A DNA stretch of 64,000 nucleotides from Talpa occidentalis (GCF_014898055.3 NW_023602073.1:85602678-85666677), one strand, 5' to 3'; shown: positions 12,805 to 23,190, counted from the stretch's first letter. The notes: generated by a model from the sequence alone, not told the origin. A program made the numbers and translations.

Positions 12805-12970
12805 TTTTTTATTGAACTACTGTTATTTTAGATCCTTGTTTATTTTTTTCACAATAAAGAATTTTTCCCATCAGCAGTGATCACCATAGTTTTCCTACCA
12901 CCACATCACCCATAATCCTCCACCACAGTCATTGTACTCACCCTCCTCATTTTCCCCCTCACTACTCCTT
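12805..12970 (-). mobile_element. L1 3' UTR fragment, antisense
   Basis: Diverged version of the 3' UTR, with 'accaccacatcacccataa', 'tcctccaccacagtc' and a pyrimidine-rich stretch, as in better copies at 18600 and 26200. Confidence 0.65.
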
Positions 12971-13189
12971 ACTTGAGTAGAGAAAAAAAAATTCCTTAAA
13001 ACTTATAGGAAGTTTGTATTCCCTTGTAAAAAGATAAAGCAAGAATTGGGAAATCCTAATAAAAAGACACAGTGGGAATCTTAAGACCATTTCATTTTTA
13101 TTTTTATTAACACTGATTCATTTTTATTTCCTTGCCTTCATTTTTATAAAGATCAAATTTTCATATAAATATTAAATTTCATAGGCTCA

Positions 13190-13345
13190 TATGGCAGGAA
13201 GTAGTTCAAATCAGGACATTTTATAAATAGGAAAGCTGCAGAAAGATTCATAAAAAGTTCCCTGTTCTGAGGGAAAGAGCCCAGACTTGAACTTAGGTAT
13301 CTGACCAACAATCCAGAATTCTTTCTGCTCTTATTTTATAGTGTT
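13190..13345 (-). mobile_element. MIR or related fragment (possible)
   Basis: Order of motifs fits antisense MIR: 'ttataaataggaaagctgcagaaagattc' in two parts, then 'gacttgaacttaggtatctga', the diverged end of the tRNA-like region. Low identity. Confidence 0.4.
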
Positions 13346-13820
13346 TTTTTGAAAATGATACCTATACAAAGTTCAAGTAGACACATCTCCAAGGAAGTCA
13401 TGCAATATGCCCATGAAGAAGTTTTTAGCATCGCTTATAAAGAAAATGCAAATCAAAAGTGGTATCAATGAGATACCACTTCACACGTGTGAGAATGGGC
13501 CATCTTAAAAACAAAAAACACAACCCAGAAACAACAAATGTTGGTGAGTATAGAGAAAAAGGAACCCTCATATACTGTTGATGAGAATATAGACTGGTCC
13601 ATCCTCTATGGAAACTGTATGGTGGCTCCTCAGAATATTAAAAATCAATCTACTATATGGTCTTCACTCTGAGGTAGCTACCTGAAGAAAACTATTGGAA
13701 GATATTGAAAGATATGTCTATTAACGCCTATGTTCACTGAAGCATTCTTTACAGTAGCCAAGTTATAGAGACAATCTAAATGCCCATTGACAGCAGTAGG
13801 TTAAGAAGCTGTGGTATACA
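13345..13820 (+). mobile_element. Older L1, ORF2 segment (left part)
   Basis: Contains the diverged ORF2 stretch equivalent to 'MKKCS..REMQIK', then the 'acctgaagaaaactattgg' region and 'gccaagttatagagac'. Many frame breaks. The rest of this copy reappears at 15008-15362. The gap holds a younger L1 and a SINE, so the two parts are one interrupted element. Confidence 0.75.
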
Positions 13821-14164
13821 GTGAGAATGGCACATAATAGAAAAAACTAGCAACAAAAAATGTTAGCAAGGATGTGGAGAAAAGGAACTCTTCTGCATTG
13901 CTGGTGGGAATGAAAACTGGTCCAACCATGATGAAAAGCTGTGTGGAGGTTCCTCAAACTACTAAAGATGGAGTTACCATATGACCCAATAATTCCACTT
14001 CTACCCAATCTACCCAAAGAACACAAAAACATTAATTCCAAAGGATACATGCACCCTTATGTTTAATGCAGCACTATTTATAATAGGTAAGATATGGAAA
14101 CAATGCAAATGCCCCAAAATAGGTGACTGGCTCGAGGAGATGTGGTACATATATATATATGTAC

Positions 14165-14208
<44 letters not shown>

Positions 14209-14587
14209 AATGGAATATTATTCAGCAATCAAAAAAGATAACCTCATGCCATTCTCAGCAACATGGATGGCACTAGAAGGGATTATGCTCAGTGAAATAA
14301 GCCAGAAGGAAAAGGAAAAATATCAGATGGTTTCACTTATAAGAGGAATACAGGGGAACCAATAGGGATCAGGAAAAAAGTAACAACAATAAATAAAAAA
14401 TCAGAATTAACAGGCAACTATAAATCAGAGACATTCTGCAGGGGAGGTGGAAGGAGAGGGATCAAAACAGGGGGGGGAAGAACACAAGGGACTATAGTGA
14501 AGGTGAGCAGGGAAATTGGTGGTGGGAATTTTATGGGGACTACACCTGAGAGGAGAAAACAAGCATTGTATAAAAATGAACAATGGT
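13821..14587 (+). mobile_element. Younger L1 3' end inserted in an older L1
   Basis: Starts in ORF2 ('gaatggcacata') and covers the C-terminal ORF2p region in more than one frame. One frame contains 'ATWMALEGIMLSEISQKEKEKYQMVSL'. It then runs into a 3' UTR with 'ggaggtggaaggagagggatc' and 'ggggactacacctgag'. It ends at 'atgaacaatg' without its own poly(A). A (TA)n expansion interrupts the ORF at 14146-14207. Confidence 0.9.
14146..14207. repeat. (TA)n microsatellite within L1 ORF2
   Basis: About 60 bp of alternating TA with three interruptions, at the place where other copies read 'gtggtatatatacacaatgg'. It arises from the short TA tract native to L1 and puts runs of Ile-Tyr codons into overlapping frames on both strands. 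Confidence 0.95.
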
Positions 14588-14645
14588 TCTGTGAAGCCAA
14601 CATTACACTAATACCAAAACCAAACAAAGACAGCACAAAAAATGG
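14588..14645 (+). mobile_element. Orphan L1 ORF2 internal fragment
   Basis: 'tgaagccaacattacacta' and 'ataccaaaaccaaacaaaga' match the part of L1 ORF2 that encodes the reverse transcriptase 'EASITLIPKP' motif, far upstream of the C-terminus. It is fused directly to the end of the preceding L1 3' UTR. Either a separate insertion or a template-switch product. Confidence 0.65.
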
Positions 14646-14728
14646 GATGTAACAGAGACACGCCATTGAGATAATAAATCTCATCCCCAGAGAGTAGTAG
14701 GAATGGGAAGAATAAATGGGAGAAAGTA

Positions 14729-14990
14729 GGGCCTCCCCTGGTGGTGCAGCGGTTGAGCTCTGGGTTGCGAAGCTGCCCGCAGCCTCTGCAGCGCCAGTTC
14801 GATCCCTGGCTTCCGGGCGAGGGTCCCACCTGGCACGCAGACCTCTCCTGCTGCCTGCTGCTCCCCTTAGCAGCATACTTCGTCACTCTGCCAGTTCTGT
14901 TCCCTGCTCTGGCTCTGGTGAATTCTCTCACCCTCCTGCGCTTCTGACTGTACCCAGTGCTTGTATAAATAAATAAATCTTAAAAAAAAA
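14729..14990 (+). mobile_element. T+ SINE, intermediate subfamily
   Basis: Head 'gggcctcccctggtggtgca', B box 'agttcgatccctgg', body, tail with AATAAATAAATCTT plus A9. The linker after the B box is 'cttccgggcgagggtccc', shorter than in the young subfamily. No clean target-site duplication because A-rich DNA follows. Confidence 0.93.
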
Positions 14991-15007
14991 TCACTAAAAA
15001 AAAAAAA

Positions 15008-15362
15008 GATAAACGTATGTGACAAGATGGTTGGAACTGGAGGGGATTGTGTTAAGAGAAATAAGTCTGAGGGAGAAAGACAAACTGAATAACTTCACTT
15101 ATGTGAAATATTGGAAAAACAAAAACAAAGTGACAAAACTAAGTCAAAATAAACCCTATAAATTTGACTGCAGAATTCAGACTACTAGAAGTGGAGGAGA
15201 GGTAAGGGTGTGAACATAGGAGGGAGTGTGGTCTAGGTAGGGTAAAAGACTATGGGTGCTTGGGTGGCGGTGGGGTGATAACATACATATGAGGAGATAA
15301 AAACCCATTCTACTAAATCATGCACATTGTTGTAAACTAATGTTTCCTCAATAAAAAAAAAA
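15008..15362 (+). mobile_element. Older L1, 3' end (right part)
   Basis: Resumes in ORF2 at 'agatggttggaactggaggg' and continues through '..aagtctgagggagaaagac' to the older 3' UTR type and 'gttgtaaactaatgtttc', with an A-run at 15352-15362. It is the continuation of 13345-13820. Confidence 0.85.
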
Positions 15363-16557
15363 GAAAATTAAAATAATATAGCCATCCTAAGAGAAAGGAG
15401 AAACCTGTATGTCTGTTATTGCTCCTGGCTATTCTATTTGGTAATGATTTTTGGGGAGTTGATGAGGATCAGTTCATAGTAACAGTACCAGAAAATTCCT
15501 CGCACCCTCTCAAGATAGTCAAAATTATCATGAAACCCTTGGGGAGAAGCAGCACTGGAGGAGATGTCTTCCTGGATTATAATCCACTGCCTTGGGTTTG
15601 GGAGAGTTGAGGATGGGTGGTCAGTCACTATCTGTTTCCAAACCTCTTCGCCCCAGCTGGGTGTGTACACTGCTCTGATAGTTCCTCTCCATGATCACAG
15701 ATGGCCTTTGCAATTGCTACTGATGCCTGTGATACACAGTTAGGAAATAAGTATCTCAAGATCAAGTGGGGTGAGTGGAGATCAGAATTAAAAGACTCTC
15801 CTCTGGTTCAAATTCTCTACTGCTTCATGGGATTCAGTCACCCAACTCACACAAAGCAATTTATGGCAAGCTTCAGTCTCTGGGGTTTCCTATCTTTTTA
15901 TTTGTTATTAATTGCTACAGCCTGTCTTCCTGTCCAGAAGCTATAGTTTTTCTAGAGTTGATTTCTAAGTAAAGAGCCAGAAACTTGTGCTAAATTAACT
16001 CTTGGCAAAAACCAGAGCTGTCTTGCAGTTTCTCCTCCCTGAACCTTTCCTTCATTAAAAGCTATTTAGAGGATATGAAAAAATATTTGGGAGCAAATTT
16101 AAGAAACCAATTTGTTTTCATTCTGGTAAAGTAAATCATTGAGGCTGATGGGGAACCTATTCATTTTCTTGGAAGGAACAAGGAGACTCAACTGGACAGT
16201 GGCATTAGTAGTAAAATTGTTTTCTATCCTTTCAATTTCTCCAAAAGACATCCAGAAAATATATTTAATAATGGATGAAAGCAAAGCAGCTTGGTTACAA
16301 TGGTAGGTAGATACTTTGTACCAATAAGATGTAGGGAACATGTGCTGAGGGCTTCTAGGGAGCATTTTCTGTGAGTACAGAGCCATGTGGGAGAGAATCT
16401 TTCTACCTGCTCTTCTGCATGTGGAATGGATATTGAGAGGTGATGCTCAGAGCTGTTGCAGCCACTCTGTAGTTATGAGTGAAGACTGGTATGGTGTTAA
16501 GAAGAGAAGATGAGAAGTGTAGAAGGGGCCAGAGTCTAGCCAACATCATTGACTTGC
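15363..16557. other. No recognised feature
   Basis: About 1.2 kb of unrecognised sequence. Overlapping short open frames at 15419-15972 on both strands show no family resemblance. A 95-codon antisense frame at 16099-16386 is also unassigned. Confidence 0.4.
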
Positions 16558-16574
16558 CAAATCCAACTATTTCT

Positions 16575-16874
16575 TTTTTTTTTTTTAATTTTTTTTATTC
16601 TTTTTTTTTGTTTGTTTGTTTGTTTATACATGCACTGGGTACAGTCAGAAGCGCAGGAGGGTGAGAGAATTCACCAGAGCCAGAGCAGGGAGCAGAGCAG
16701 GCAGAAGGACTGAAGTACACTGCTGAGGGGAGCAGCGGGTGGCAGGAGAGGTCTGCGCGCCATGTGGGACCCTCCTCCGGTGGCTGGGGAGCAGCTGGGG
16801 ATCGAACCGGCGCCGCAGAGGCCGCGGGCAGCTTCGCAACCCAGCGCTCAACCGCTGCGCCACCGGGGAGGCCC
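16575..16874 (-). mobile_element. T+ SINE, young subfamily
   Basis: Antisense copy beginning with T-runs and (TTTG)n in place of the usual AATAAA tail and ending 'ggggaggccc'. It has the long linker of the young subfamily. Flanked by the 17-bp duplication 'aaatccaactatttct' plus one base at 16558-16574 and 16874-16890, which is perfect, so insertion is recent. Confidence 0.97.
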
Positions 16875-16890
16875 AAATCCAACTATTTCT

Positions 16891-17397
16891 GACTGCTTGT
16901 TACATAAGCAGAAAATAACCTTATGGTTTGAGCCACCATTAATTGTATATTCTATTAACTCTAGCCAAATATATCCCAAATAAAACAAAATCTGTCTACT
17001 AAGTAAATTAAAACTTATTTTTTCCAATTCTGATGATGATTTGATATGCTAAGTAAGTTATAATGAGCAAAACATCAGCTAGTCATCATAAATCCAAACA
17101 TATGAATGAATAATTTTTCCTATGTTTGCACGTCTTTGGATACCCCACTGAACCATAGGCGGAACTTTTTTTTTTTGAAAATCCTTTGACAGTGTTCTAG
17201 AACCTTGGTCTCAGGATGATTCAAAAATTGTGTTTTTGTCATATTGTAATTGCTGTTATAAACAAAATGTAGTATTCAAATACATAATGAAAATATTTGT
17301 ACCACTATCTTTTCAAGTGAGGATCGTATATTCTGCTGATAAATTTTCACAAATTGCTATGTAGCTTTTTCTTAGTCTGATGTGAGATGTTTGTTTT
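16891..17397. other. No recognised feature
   Basis: AT-rich spacer between two SINEs. Nothing identified. Confidence 0.4.
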
Positions 17398-17410
17398 AAA
17401 TTCTACATTA

Positions 17411-17666
17411 GGGCCTCCGTGGTGGTGCAAGGGTTAAGATGTAACTGATGAAGCTGTCCACAGCCACTGCAGCAGTTCGATCCCTCACTGGCCTGGGAGC
17501 AACCCACATGGCGCAGCAGACCTCTCCTGACTCGCCATCTGCTCCCTTCAGCAGTGGTCAATCTGTCTGTTCTGCTCCCTACTCTGTTTCTGATGAATCC
17601 TCTCACCCTCCACATCTCTGGCCTGTACCCCAGTTCTTGTATGCATAAAAAAATCCTTTAAAAAAT
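17411..17666 (+). mobile_element. T+ SINE, older subfamily
   Basis: Shortened head, 'cagttcgatccctcactggc', body ending 'cagttcttgtatgcataaaa' and a degenerate tail. Target-site duplication 'aaattYtacatta'-like at 17398-17410 and 17667-17679, with a single difference (T/C). Confidence 0.93.
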
Positions 17667-17679
17667 AAATTCCACATTA

Positions 17680-18379
17680 TAGGGCTTGCAGTTACTAGTT
17701 TTGAGTCCCTGGGTTTGGTAAGCCCTTTCAAAATTTTATTAATGTTGAGACTTTGGCTGGGAAAAACAGAATTAGAGGCTGGAAGATGAAATTCTAAATA
17801 GGAAGAGTTAAAAGTCTGGTTAGTTGGGAACTTGTGTAGTGGGATTTCATGGAACGAGACAGTAGAGCTCCTCACTGTGAGTTACAAATGTTGATTTGAT
17901 GGTATAAGAAGACATAGATAATGTATATATGTAAAAAGATTATTCCCTATCATTATTAAATCTTCATTTACTCCAGATATTCTTAGTCTCAAGATGATTT
18001 GTTTCCTCTTGTTAACTTTATGTAAAAGTTACAACTCAGTATTTTCATCTTTTAAGCTAAAAATAACCTAAAAAATTTTATTCTCCTTACTGTATTGCCT
18101 TCCCACCCCCTTTTTTGGGTGTACAGAGCCATTGACAGTGACAGAATCTGTTTCTCTGAAAATATTTCCATGAAATCATGCTTTGATGGCAAAAGCTTAC
18201 AAAGAGGGTACCAGGCTAACAACAGATTTCCAGATAACTTTCAACAACTAAAGCATGTATGTTTTTAGAAATATTTTGAATCATTCTCTGCTGAGAAATT
18301 TAGGATTTCTGATGCCTCTTTTACCTTCTAAAATATAATTCCACCAAGATCATAAGTGTTCAAGAGAAACCTTGAGTGC
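17680..18379. other. No recognised feature
   Basis: Unrecognised. The 90-codon antisense frame 17603-17875 partly covers the SINE tail and is not a gene. Confidence 0.4.
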
Positions 18380-18552
18380 TGTGGTAGGCAGAATTCTAAG
18401 AGGACCCCATGGCTTTTACCCTTCCTTAATTCCCTTCCATTTAAGTGTGGGTGGAAGTGTGACTATGAGGAAAAATCACTGTCATGATAGCATTATATGG
18501 AAAGAGGTAAATTATCCTGAGTGTGTCTGTTCTAATCACATAAGGCCTTTAT

Positions 18553-19110
18553 TTACTTTCATTTTTTTAAACTACTGTCAGAGTTTACATTGTTCATTTT
18601 TGTGCAGTAATTGGCTTTGCCCCTCAAATGTAGTCCCCACAGTTCTCCTGCCACCTTATCACCCATGAACCATCACCATAGTCCTTTGTGTTCTTCCCTC
18701 CCCTATTATGCCCCTGCTCCACTCCCCTCTTGTTCTATGTCTCATATCTATGGTCACCTTGCTAGTTTTGTCTTTTTCTTTTTCTATTTTAAAGATTTAT
18801 TTATTTTTGCATACAAGAACTGGGGTGTAAGCCAGAGTTGTGGGAGGTGAGAGGATTCACCAGAGAGAGTGGGAAGCAGGGCAGGCAGATCTACTGAAAT
18901 ACACTGTTGAGGGGAGCAGCGGACGAGACAGGAGAGGTCTGCGCCATGTGGGTTGCTTCCTGGCCAGTGGGGCCTTGGGGGCTCGAAGTAGTGCTGTAGT
19001 GGCTGGCAGTAGCTTGATAGCGCTGTCTTTAACTCCCACACCACCAGGAAGGTCCTAGTTTTCTCTTTTTCTTGACCTTTTGATTTCTCTGTATTCTGCA
19101 TATAAGTGAG
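18553..19110 (-). mobile_element. Antisense L1 3' end inside the LTR, carrying a SINE
   Basis: 18553-18779 has the 3' UTR series 'acattgttcatttttgtgca', 'caccttatcacccatgaacc' and 'ctatgtctcatatctatgg'. After the SINE it resumes at 19055 with 'ctagttttctctttttcttg' and ends near 19110 ('gcatataagtgag'). Its own target-site duplication was not resolved. Confidence 0.8.
18780..19054 (-). mobile_element. T+ SINE, older subfamily
   Basis: Starts 'aaagatttatttatttttgc' and ends 'ccaccaggaaggtcc'. The target-site duplication lies inside L1: 'ctagttttgtctttttct' at 18762-18779 and 'ctagttttctctttttct' at 19055-19072, with one mismatch. Confidence 0.95.
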
Positions 19111-19537
19111 ATGAGCATCCATATATAACATGAACATAAGATGAATATACATACATAAACCCTTTAAAAGTAGAGTTTTTTCACTGGCTGAGGAGGAAAT
19201 CTGAGAGGTGCTCCACATGGCTCTGAAACAGTGAACTGCCTGTGTTGTGAACTGCAGTGGTGGTGAGGGGCTAGGAGTGAGCTCTGGCCAACAGCTCTTA
19301 GGAAATTGAGAGCTTTAGACCTACAACTGCGAGAAAACACACTGTGCCTACAACTAGTAATCCTAGAAGAGTATGCAGTGTACCAGGTAGAACTGTAGCC
19401 CTGGATGATACCTTGATTTCTGTCTGGCAGCCATTCCTGGATTCCTGGCCTACAGACCCTGTGAGATAATACCTTTGTGAGGTTTTAAATCACTGACTTT
19501 ATGGTCATTTGCTATGCAGCAATAAGGAATTAACACA

Positions 19538-19967
19538 AATGGAAAAAGGGCATTCAGAGCAAAAGGGCAGTGACAGTTCTTCATTTGCCGACAATTCCTA
19601 CTTGGTGCTAGTCTTAGCTGACATGGTTGATTTCAGCAATGTTGGCTATTACAGGCTAGATATCTACATCCCAAGACTAAGCATAATATCATATTTTAGA
19701 AGTTGTTTGGAGTTTTCTGTTGTCTTTGGAGCATTATTGAGGCTTTGCAGCATAAACCTCACCCAAACATTCCTAGTCGAATTTAATTAAGATGATGGTT
19801 ATCTAGATGCATAGCAATGAAAAGGCATGCTATTCCCTTTCTGGTCACCCACTTCATGCCTCTTCAAAAGTTTTAGATGGAGAAAGTCAATATGGATAAT
19901 CTAGGCACTTTATTGCTAAGGGACCAATAAAATAGTTAACTTACTTGCTCTCACAATCAGTAGAATT
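19538..19967. other. No recognised feature
   Basis: Unrecognised. A 93-codon frame at 19509-19790 begins in the LTR end and is not credible as a gene. Confidence 0.4.
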
Positions 19968-19985
19968 TAAGGTGTATAGTATTTT

Positions 19986-20263
19986 TTAAAAAATTTTTAA
20001 AAAAGATTTATTTATTTATACAAGAACCGGGGTACAGGCCAGATGCTCAGGAGGGTGAGAGGATTCACCAGAGACAGATCAGGGAACAGAACAGGCAGAC
20101 TGACGAAATACACTGCTGAGGGGAGCAGTGGGCGAGACAAGAGAGGTCTGCCGCGCCAAGTGGGACCCTTGCTGTCTGGCCGGGATCGAACCAGCACTGC
20201 CGAGGAGTCTGCGGACGGCTTCACAGTGCAGCGCTCAACCGCCTGTGCCAACAGGGGAAGCCC
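19986..20263 (-). mobile_element. T+ SINE, older or intermediate subfamily
   Basis: Antisense copy from 'aaaagatttatttatttata' to 'acaggggaagccc'. Target-site duplication 'taaggtgtataStatttt' at 19968-19985 and 20264-20280, with one difference. Confidence 0.95.
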
Positions 20264-20417
20264 TAAGGTGTATACTATTTTAGATCAGTGTCCAAGTCAA
20301 AAAATTGCAATATAATTATACATAAATAGGCTGAGAAGACAATGAATTCCACAAGTAAAAGTTTTAGAAAATTTCCATAAGAAATTTTAAGATCTTTATG
20401 AACAAGTCCTAGAGTCC

Positions 20418-21178
20418 TGCTGTTAAAAATGGAATTATATCTACCCAAAAAGAAATGTTGAAGTACTAACTCCTCAGTACGTCAGAATGTAAACTCATTT
20501 GATATAGAGTGGGTGCACATATTATTAAGGTGAAGTCATATGAAGGCAGGAAGTGTCTATATTTCAATGATTCATGTTCTAATAGGAAGACAGCCATATT
20601 GAAGAAAAAATTAATACAAACGCATGAAAGAAAATGCTGTATGAAAAAGAGGAATTGGGCCTCCCCGGTGGCGCAGCGGTTGAGCGCTGGGTTGCGAAGC
20701 TGCCCGCAGCTTCTGCAGCACTGGTTTGATCCCCGGCTGCTCCCCGGCCACCAGAGGAGGGTCCCGCATGGCTCACAGACCTCTCCTGCTGCCCCCTGCT
20801 CCCTCAGCAGTGTACTTTGGTTCTTCTGTCTGCTCTGCTCCCCGCTCTGGCTCTGGTGAATTCTCTCACCCTCCCGTGCTTCTGACTGTACCCAGTGCTT
20901 GTATAAATAAATAAATAAATCTTAAAAAAAAAAAGAAAAGAAAAAGAGGAATTGTAGAATGAACCTAGAAGTTTAGAAACTCTGAAGATTACTGTTAGAC
21001 CATTAGAGGGAAGAAGAGGCATAGACATTTCCCTTACATGTTTCAGAAAGAGTATGGCCGTGCTGGCACCTTGATTTCAGACATCTGGCATCTGAGATTG
21101 TGAGATAATAATTTTTATTGTTTTAATTCACCCAGTTTGTGCAGTATTTTGTTTCATTAACTCTAGCAAACCAATATA
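20418..21178 (+). mobile_element. MaLR (MLT1-like) LTR interrupted by a SINE
   Basis: Begins 'tgctgttaaaaatggaatta' and has 'atgttgaagtactaactcct'. Near the end are 'ctggcaccttgatttcagac', 'gattgtgagataataatttt' and 'aattcacccagtttgtgcag'. This order is diagnostic of MLT1-type LTRs. A young SINE sits at 20658-20940. LTR length without the SINE is about 465 bp. Confidence 0.8.
20658..20940 (+). mobile_element. T+ SINE, young subfamily
   Basis: Complete copy with head 'ggcctccccggtggcgcagc', long linker, and tail of three AATAAA repeats, TCTT and an A-rich end. Perfect 14-bp target-site duplication 'aaaaagaggaattg' at 20644-20657 and 20941-20954. Inserted into a MaLR LTR. Confidence 0.98.
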
Positions 21179-21703
21179 CCTGGCCTGGCCTTTAATGAAT
21201 CAGCCTCACACTCAACTGACTCTGTGTGGTCTGAAGGGATTGTGTACAGGGGACCATTTTTACCACAGAGTTTGGCTAACTGCTGCATAGTGTAAGATTG
21301 TGGGTACACTATGGAGACTACATGTGAAGGGGATCCTCTACTTCCAAAACACTAAAAACAATATAAACCTATGGTACTACAAAAAAAATTATTGATAAAA
21401 CCAAAACTACAGAAAACACAAGAGTTTAAGGTGGCAGGGTTATCTCCTGGCAATGCTTCCCCCCACCTGGCCGATCCTAGTTTCAAGAGAGTGTGATCAA
21501 CCTTGAGCAACAGCTTGGTACTGCTCTAGTGATCCACTTAAGACATTTTAATTTGATTAACATTGATTTTGCTAGATCTTTCAAAATGCTAGATATTTTC
21601 CCATTTATTTACACATGTAGAAATCTGTAACTCCTCTTATTTTTAATTACCTCACTTTCTTGAGAATAATTTTAGCCACCAGCATTTTTGCCAATTCATT
21701 GAG
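21179..21703. other. No recognised feature
   Basis: Unrecognised stretch between the LTR and the hAT fossil. Confidence 0.4.
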
Positions 21704-21992
21704 CAGTATTTCTCAAAGTGTATTTCATGAATTGTCCAAAAGTATGATTTAATGGAAGGCATCTGGGAATACATAAAGGAAATGATGAATTAGACAAAGC
21801 TAAGCATGTTTCTCCTTCTCTTACAGGGTTTCTCATAGCCTTCAGTGTGTCCATATGTGAAGGTTATCCCCAAGGCATAGTATGAAGATAGGGAGATTTA
21901 CAGCGTGTCCCAAAGTTACTTACATACTTACTATGTTTTTAAAAAGCATCCTTGGGACCAGTGTTCCTCAAAATATCCTTTGGGAAATGCTG
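21704..21992. mobile_element. hAT-type non-autonomous DNA transposon fossil
   Basis: A 289-bp element with terminal inverted repeats. The left end reads 'cagtatttctcaaagtgta' and the reverse complement of the right end reads 'cagcatttcccaaaggata', most positions matching. The ends begin CAG and contain TTCnCAAA, as in MER-type hAT-Charlie elements. No 8-bp target duplication survives. No transposase sequence is present. Confidence 0.65.
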
Positions 21993-22002
21993 GCTAAATC
22001 AT

Positions 22003-22110
22003 AGGATTTTTAGAGGTGGAATTCAATTCAGAGATGATTTATCTCAGTATAGAGACTTTAAGTTGTCTAAAGTCACACTAATTAGTGACAGACCTGATAC
22101 TTAAGGATGA
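22003..22110 (-). mobile_element. Possible MIR-like fragment
   Basis: 'ggtggaattcaattcagaga' through 'gtctaaagtcacactaatta' and 'gtgacagacctga' follows the order of antisense MIR ('ccaaggtcacacagctagta', 'gtggcagagcc'). Diverged and short. Confidence 0.4.
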
Positions 22111-22888
22111 GGTCTTCTGGAATCCAACATAGTTACTGTCAACCATTTTGTGCAACTTACAGTTAAAAATAGAACTTTAAAAATTACATTTATTGTGACA
22201 AAACAAAGAAGTTAAGCCTGTATTTTTAAACTCTAATATAAAACTGATGCTCTTTCTATTATCTGAATAACACTTTAGAATTGTTAGCATTTCCTTTTTG
22301 ATCAGAACTATGCCTGCTTTTCATGAGAGGAAAGTGTTGCCATTAGATTTTGGCATTGTGTGTTTATACAGAAGGCAATTCAGAAACAGATGGGAACCAG
22401 GAGGTCCGTGGTGGGAATGAGGAAAGTAGAGGAGAAAGAGCCTTCCAAGTGAATGATGTAGGAACAGCTGAGTCAAACCTGAGCTTCATTAAAGTTTCCC
22501 ATTTGCGTCCTGAAATTTGGAAATATTAGCATTCTTCACTCCCCTAGGGGGTTTATTCTTGCATTTTCACAGACTGGGGAGGCAATGGCAAGCAGCCTTG
22601 CTCCATTGTCAGTCCCGGTGAGCCTACATCTCTGTTCCTCACACTCCATGTGCTGGCCAGCAAGTTGATAACGCCAAGAAACTGATCTCATGTCATGCAC
22701 TTGGGAAAGAGTGTGTCCGAGGACTGGAGAATCTTTGTCAGCGCTGTTGGGGAATATCAAACATAATGATGGCAGTCTTTTCAAGTCATTTTCCTTCTGT
22801 CCTATCTTTGTGACCTGACATAAACCCCCTCTATCTCCCAAAAAGCAATGATTAAATGGACTTTTGGAGATGTCTAGAATCCATTTAG
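22111..22888. other. Unrecognised; holds a 153-codon antisense open frame
   Basis: No repeat recognised. The antisense frame 22536-22997 (153 codons from ATG) is the longest open frame outside clear retrotransposons. Its N-terminal end lies in the hAT fossil at 22890-23075. The translation has no signal peptide or motif I recognise and there is no promoter or splice context, so I treat it as fortuitous. Confidence 0.45.
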
Positions 22889-22889
22889 T

Positions 22890-23075
22890 CCATGGGCTTA
22901 TAACCACCAGTCTGTGGGCCATTTGAAGAACTGTGGTTGAGTTTAAAGAGTCTGAGAATGCCTGGAGTGCGATGCTAAAATTTGCGGCTAAGTTCATTTA
23001 TTTTGGGAAAAGAGACCATAGCTTTCATTAGATTCTCCAATCAGCTGATATCCTTCAAGAGTTTAAGAATCACTG
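22890..23075. mobile_element. hAT-type DNA transposon fossil
   Basis: The right half, 'gaccatagctttcattagat' then 'tctccaatcagct' and 'agtttaagaatcactg', matches a common MER-type hAT non-autonomous element that contains 'catagctttcatcagattct' and ends 'aagaaccactg'. The left end near 22890 is approximate. Confidence 0.6.
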
Positions 23076-23084
23076 ATCTAGCGT

Positions 23085-23190
23085 AACCTTCCTAGCTCAT
23101 AGCAGAGGAAACCATGTCTCTGAGAAGCTGAGTAACTTTGTTTAATAATAAAATCACGCAGTTTTTATTAGAGGTCAAGCCTGTTGTACT
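23085..23190 (-). mobile_element. MIR fragment (possible)
   Basis: 'gcagaggaaaccatgtctctg' followed by 'agaagctgagtaactttgt', 'aaaatcacgcag' and 'agaggtcaagcctg' resembles antisense MIR ('gaggaaactgaggcacagagaggttaagtaacttg' in segments). Confidence 0.5.

Larger units (their letters stand above)
18380..19537 (+). mobile_element. MaLR (MLT1-like) LTR split by insertions
   Basis: Left part 18380-18552 starts 'tgtggtaggcagaattctaa' and runs to 'ctaatcacataaggcc'. Right part, about 19111-19537, ends 'cagcaataaggaattaacaca', matching the two ends of an ancient ERVL-MaLR LTR. The middle is displaced by an antisense L1 that itself carries a SINE. No internal retroviral sequence is attached. The exact subfamily is uncertain. 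Confidence 0.7.

Noticed and set aside
14418..14976. Overlapping 86-152 codon frames on both strands
   Set aside because: All are translations of the SINE at 14729 and the adjacent L1 3' UTR.
22890..22997. Start region of the 153-codon frame as a novel exon
   Set aside because: This part matches a MER-type hAT fossil and has no credible splice sites that I could defend.
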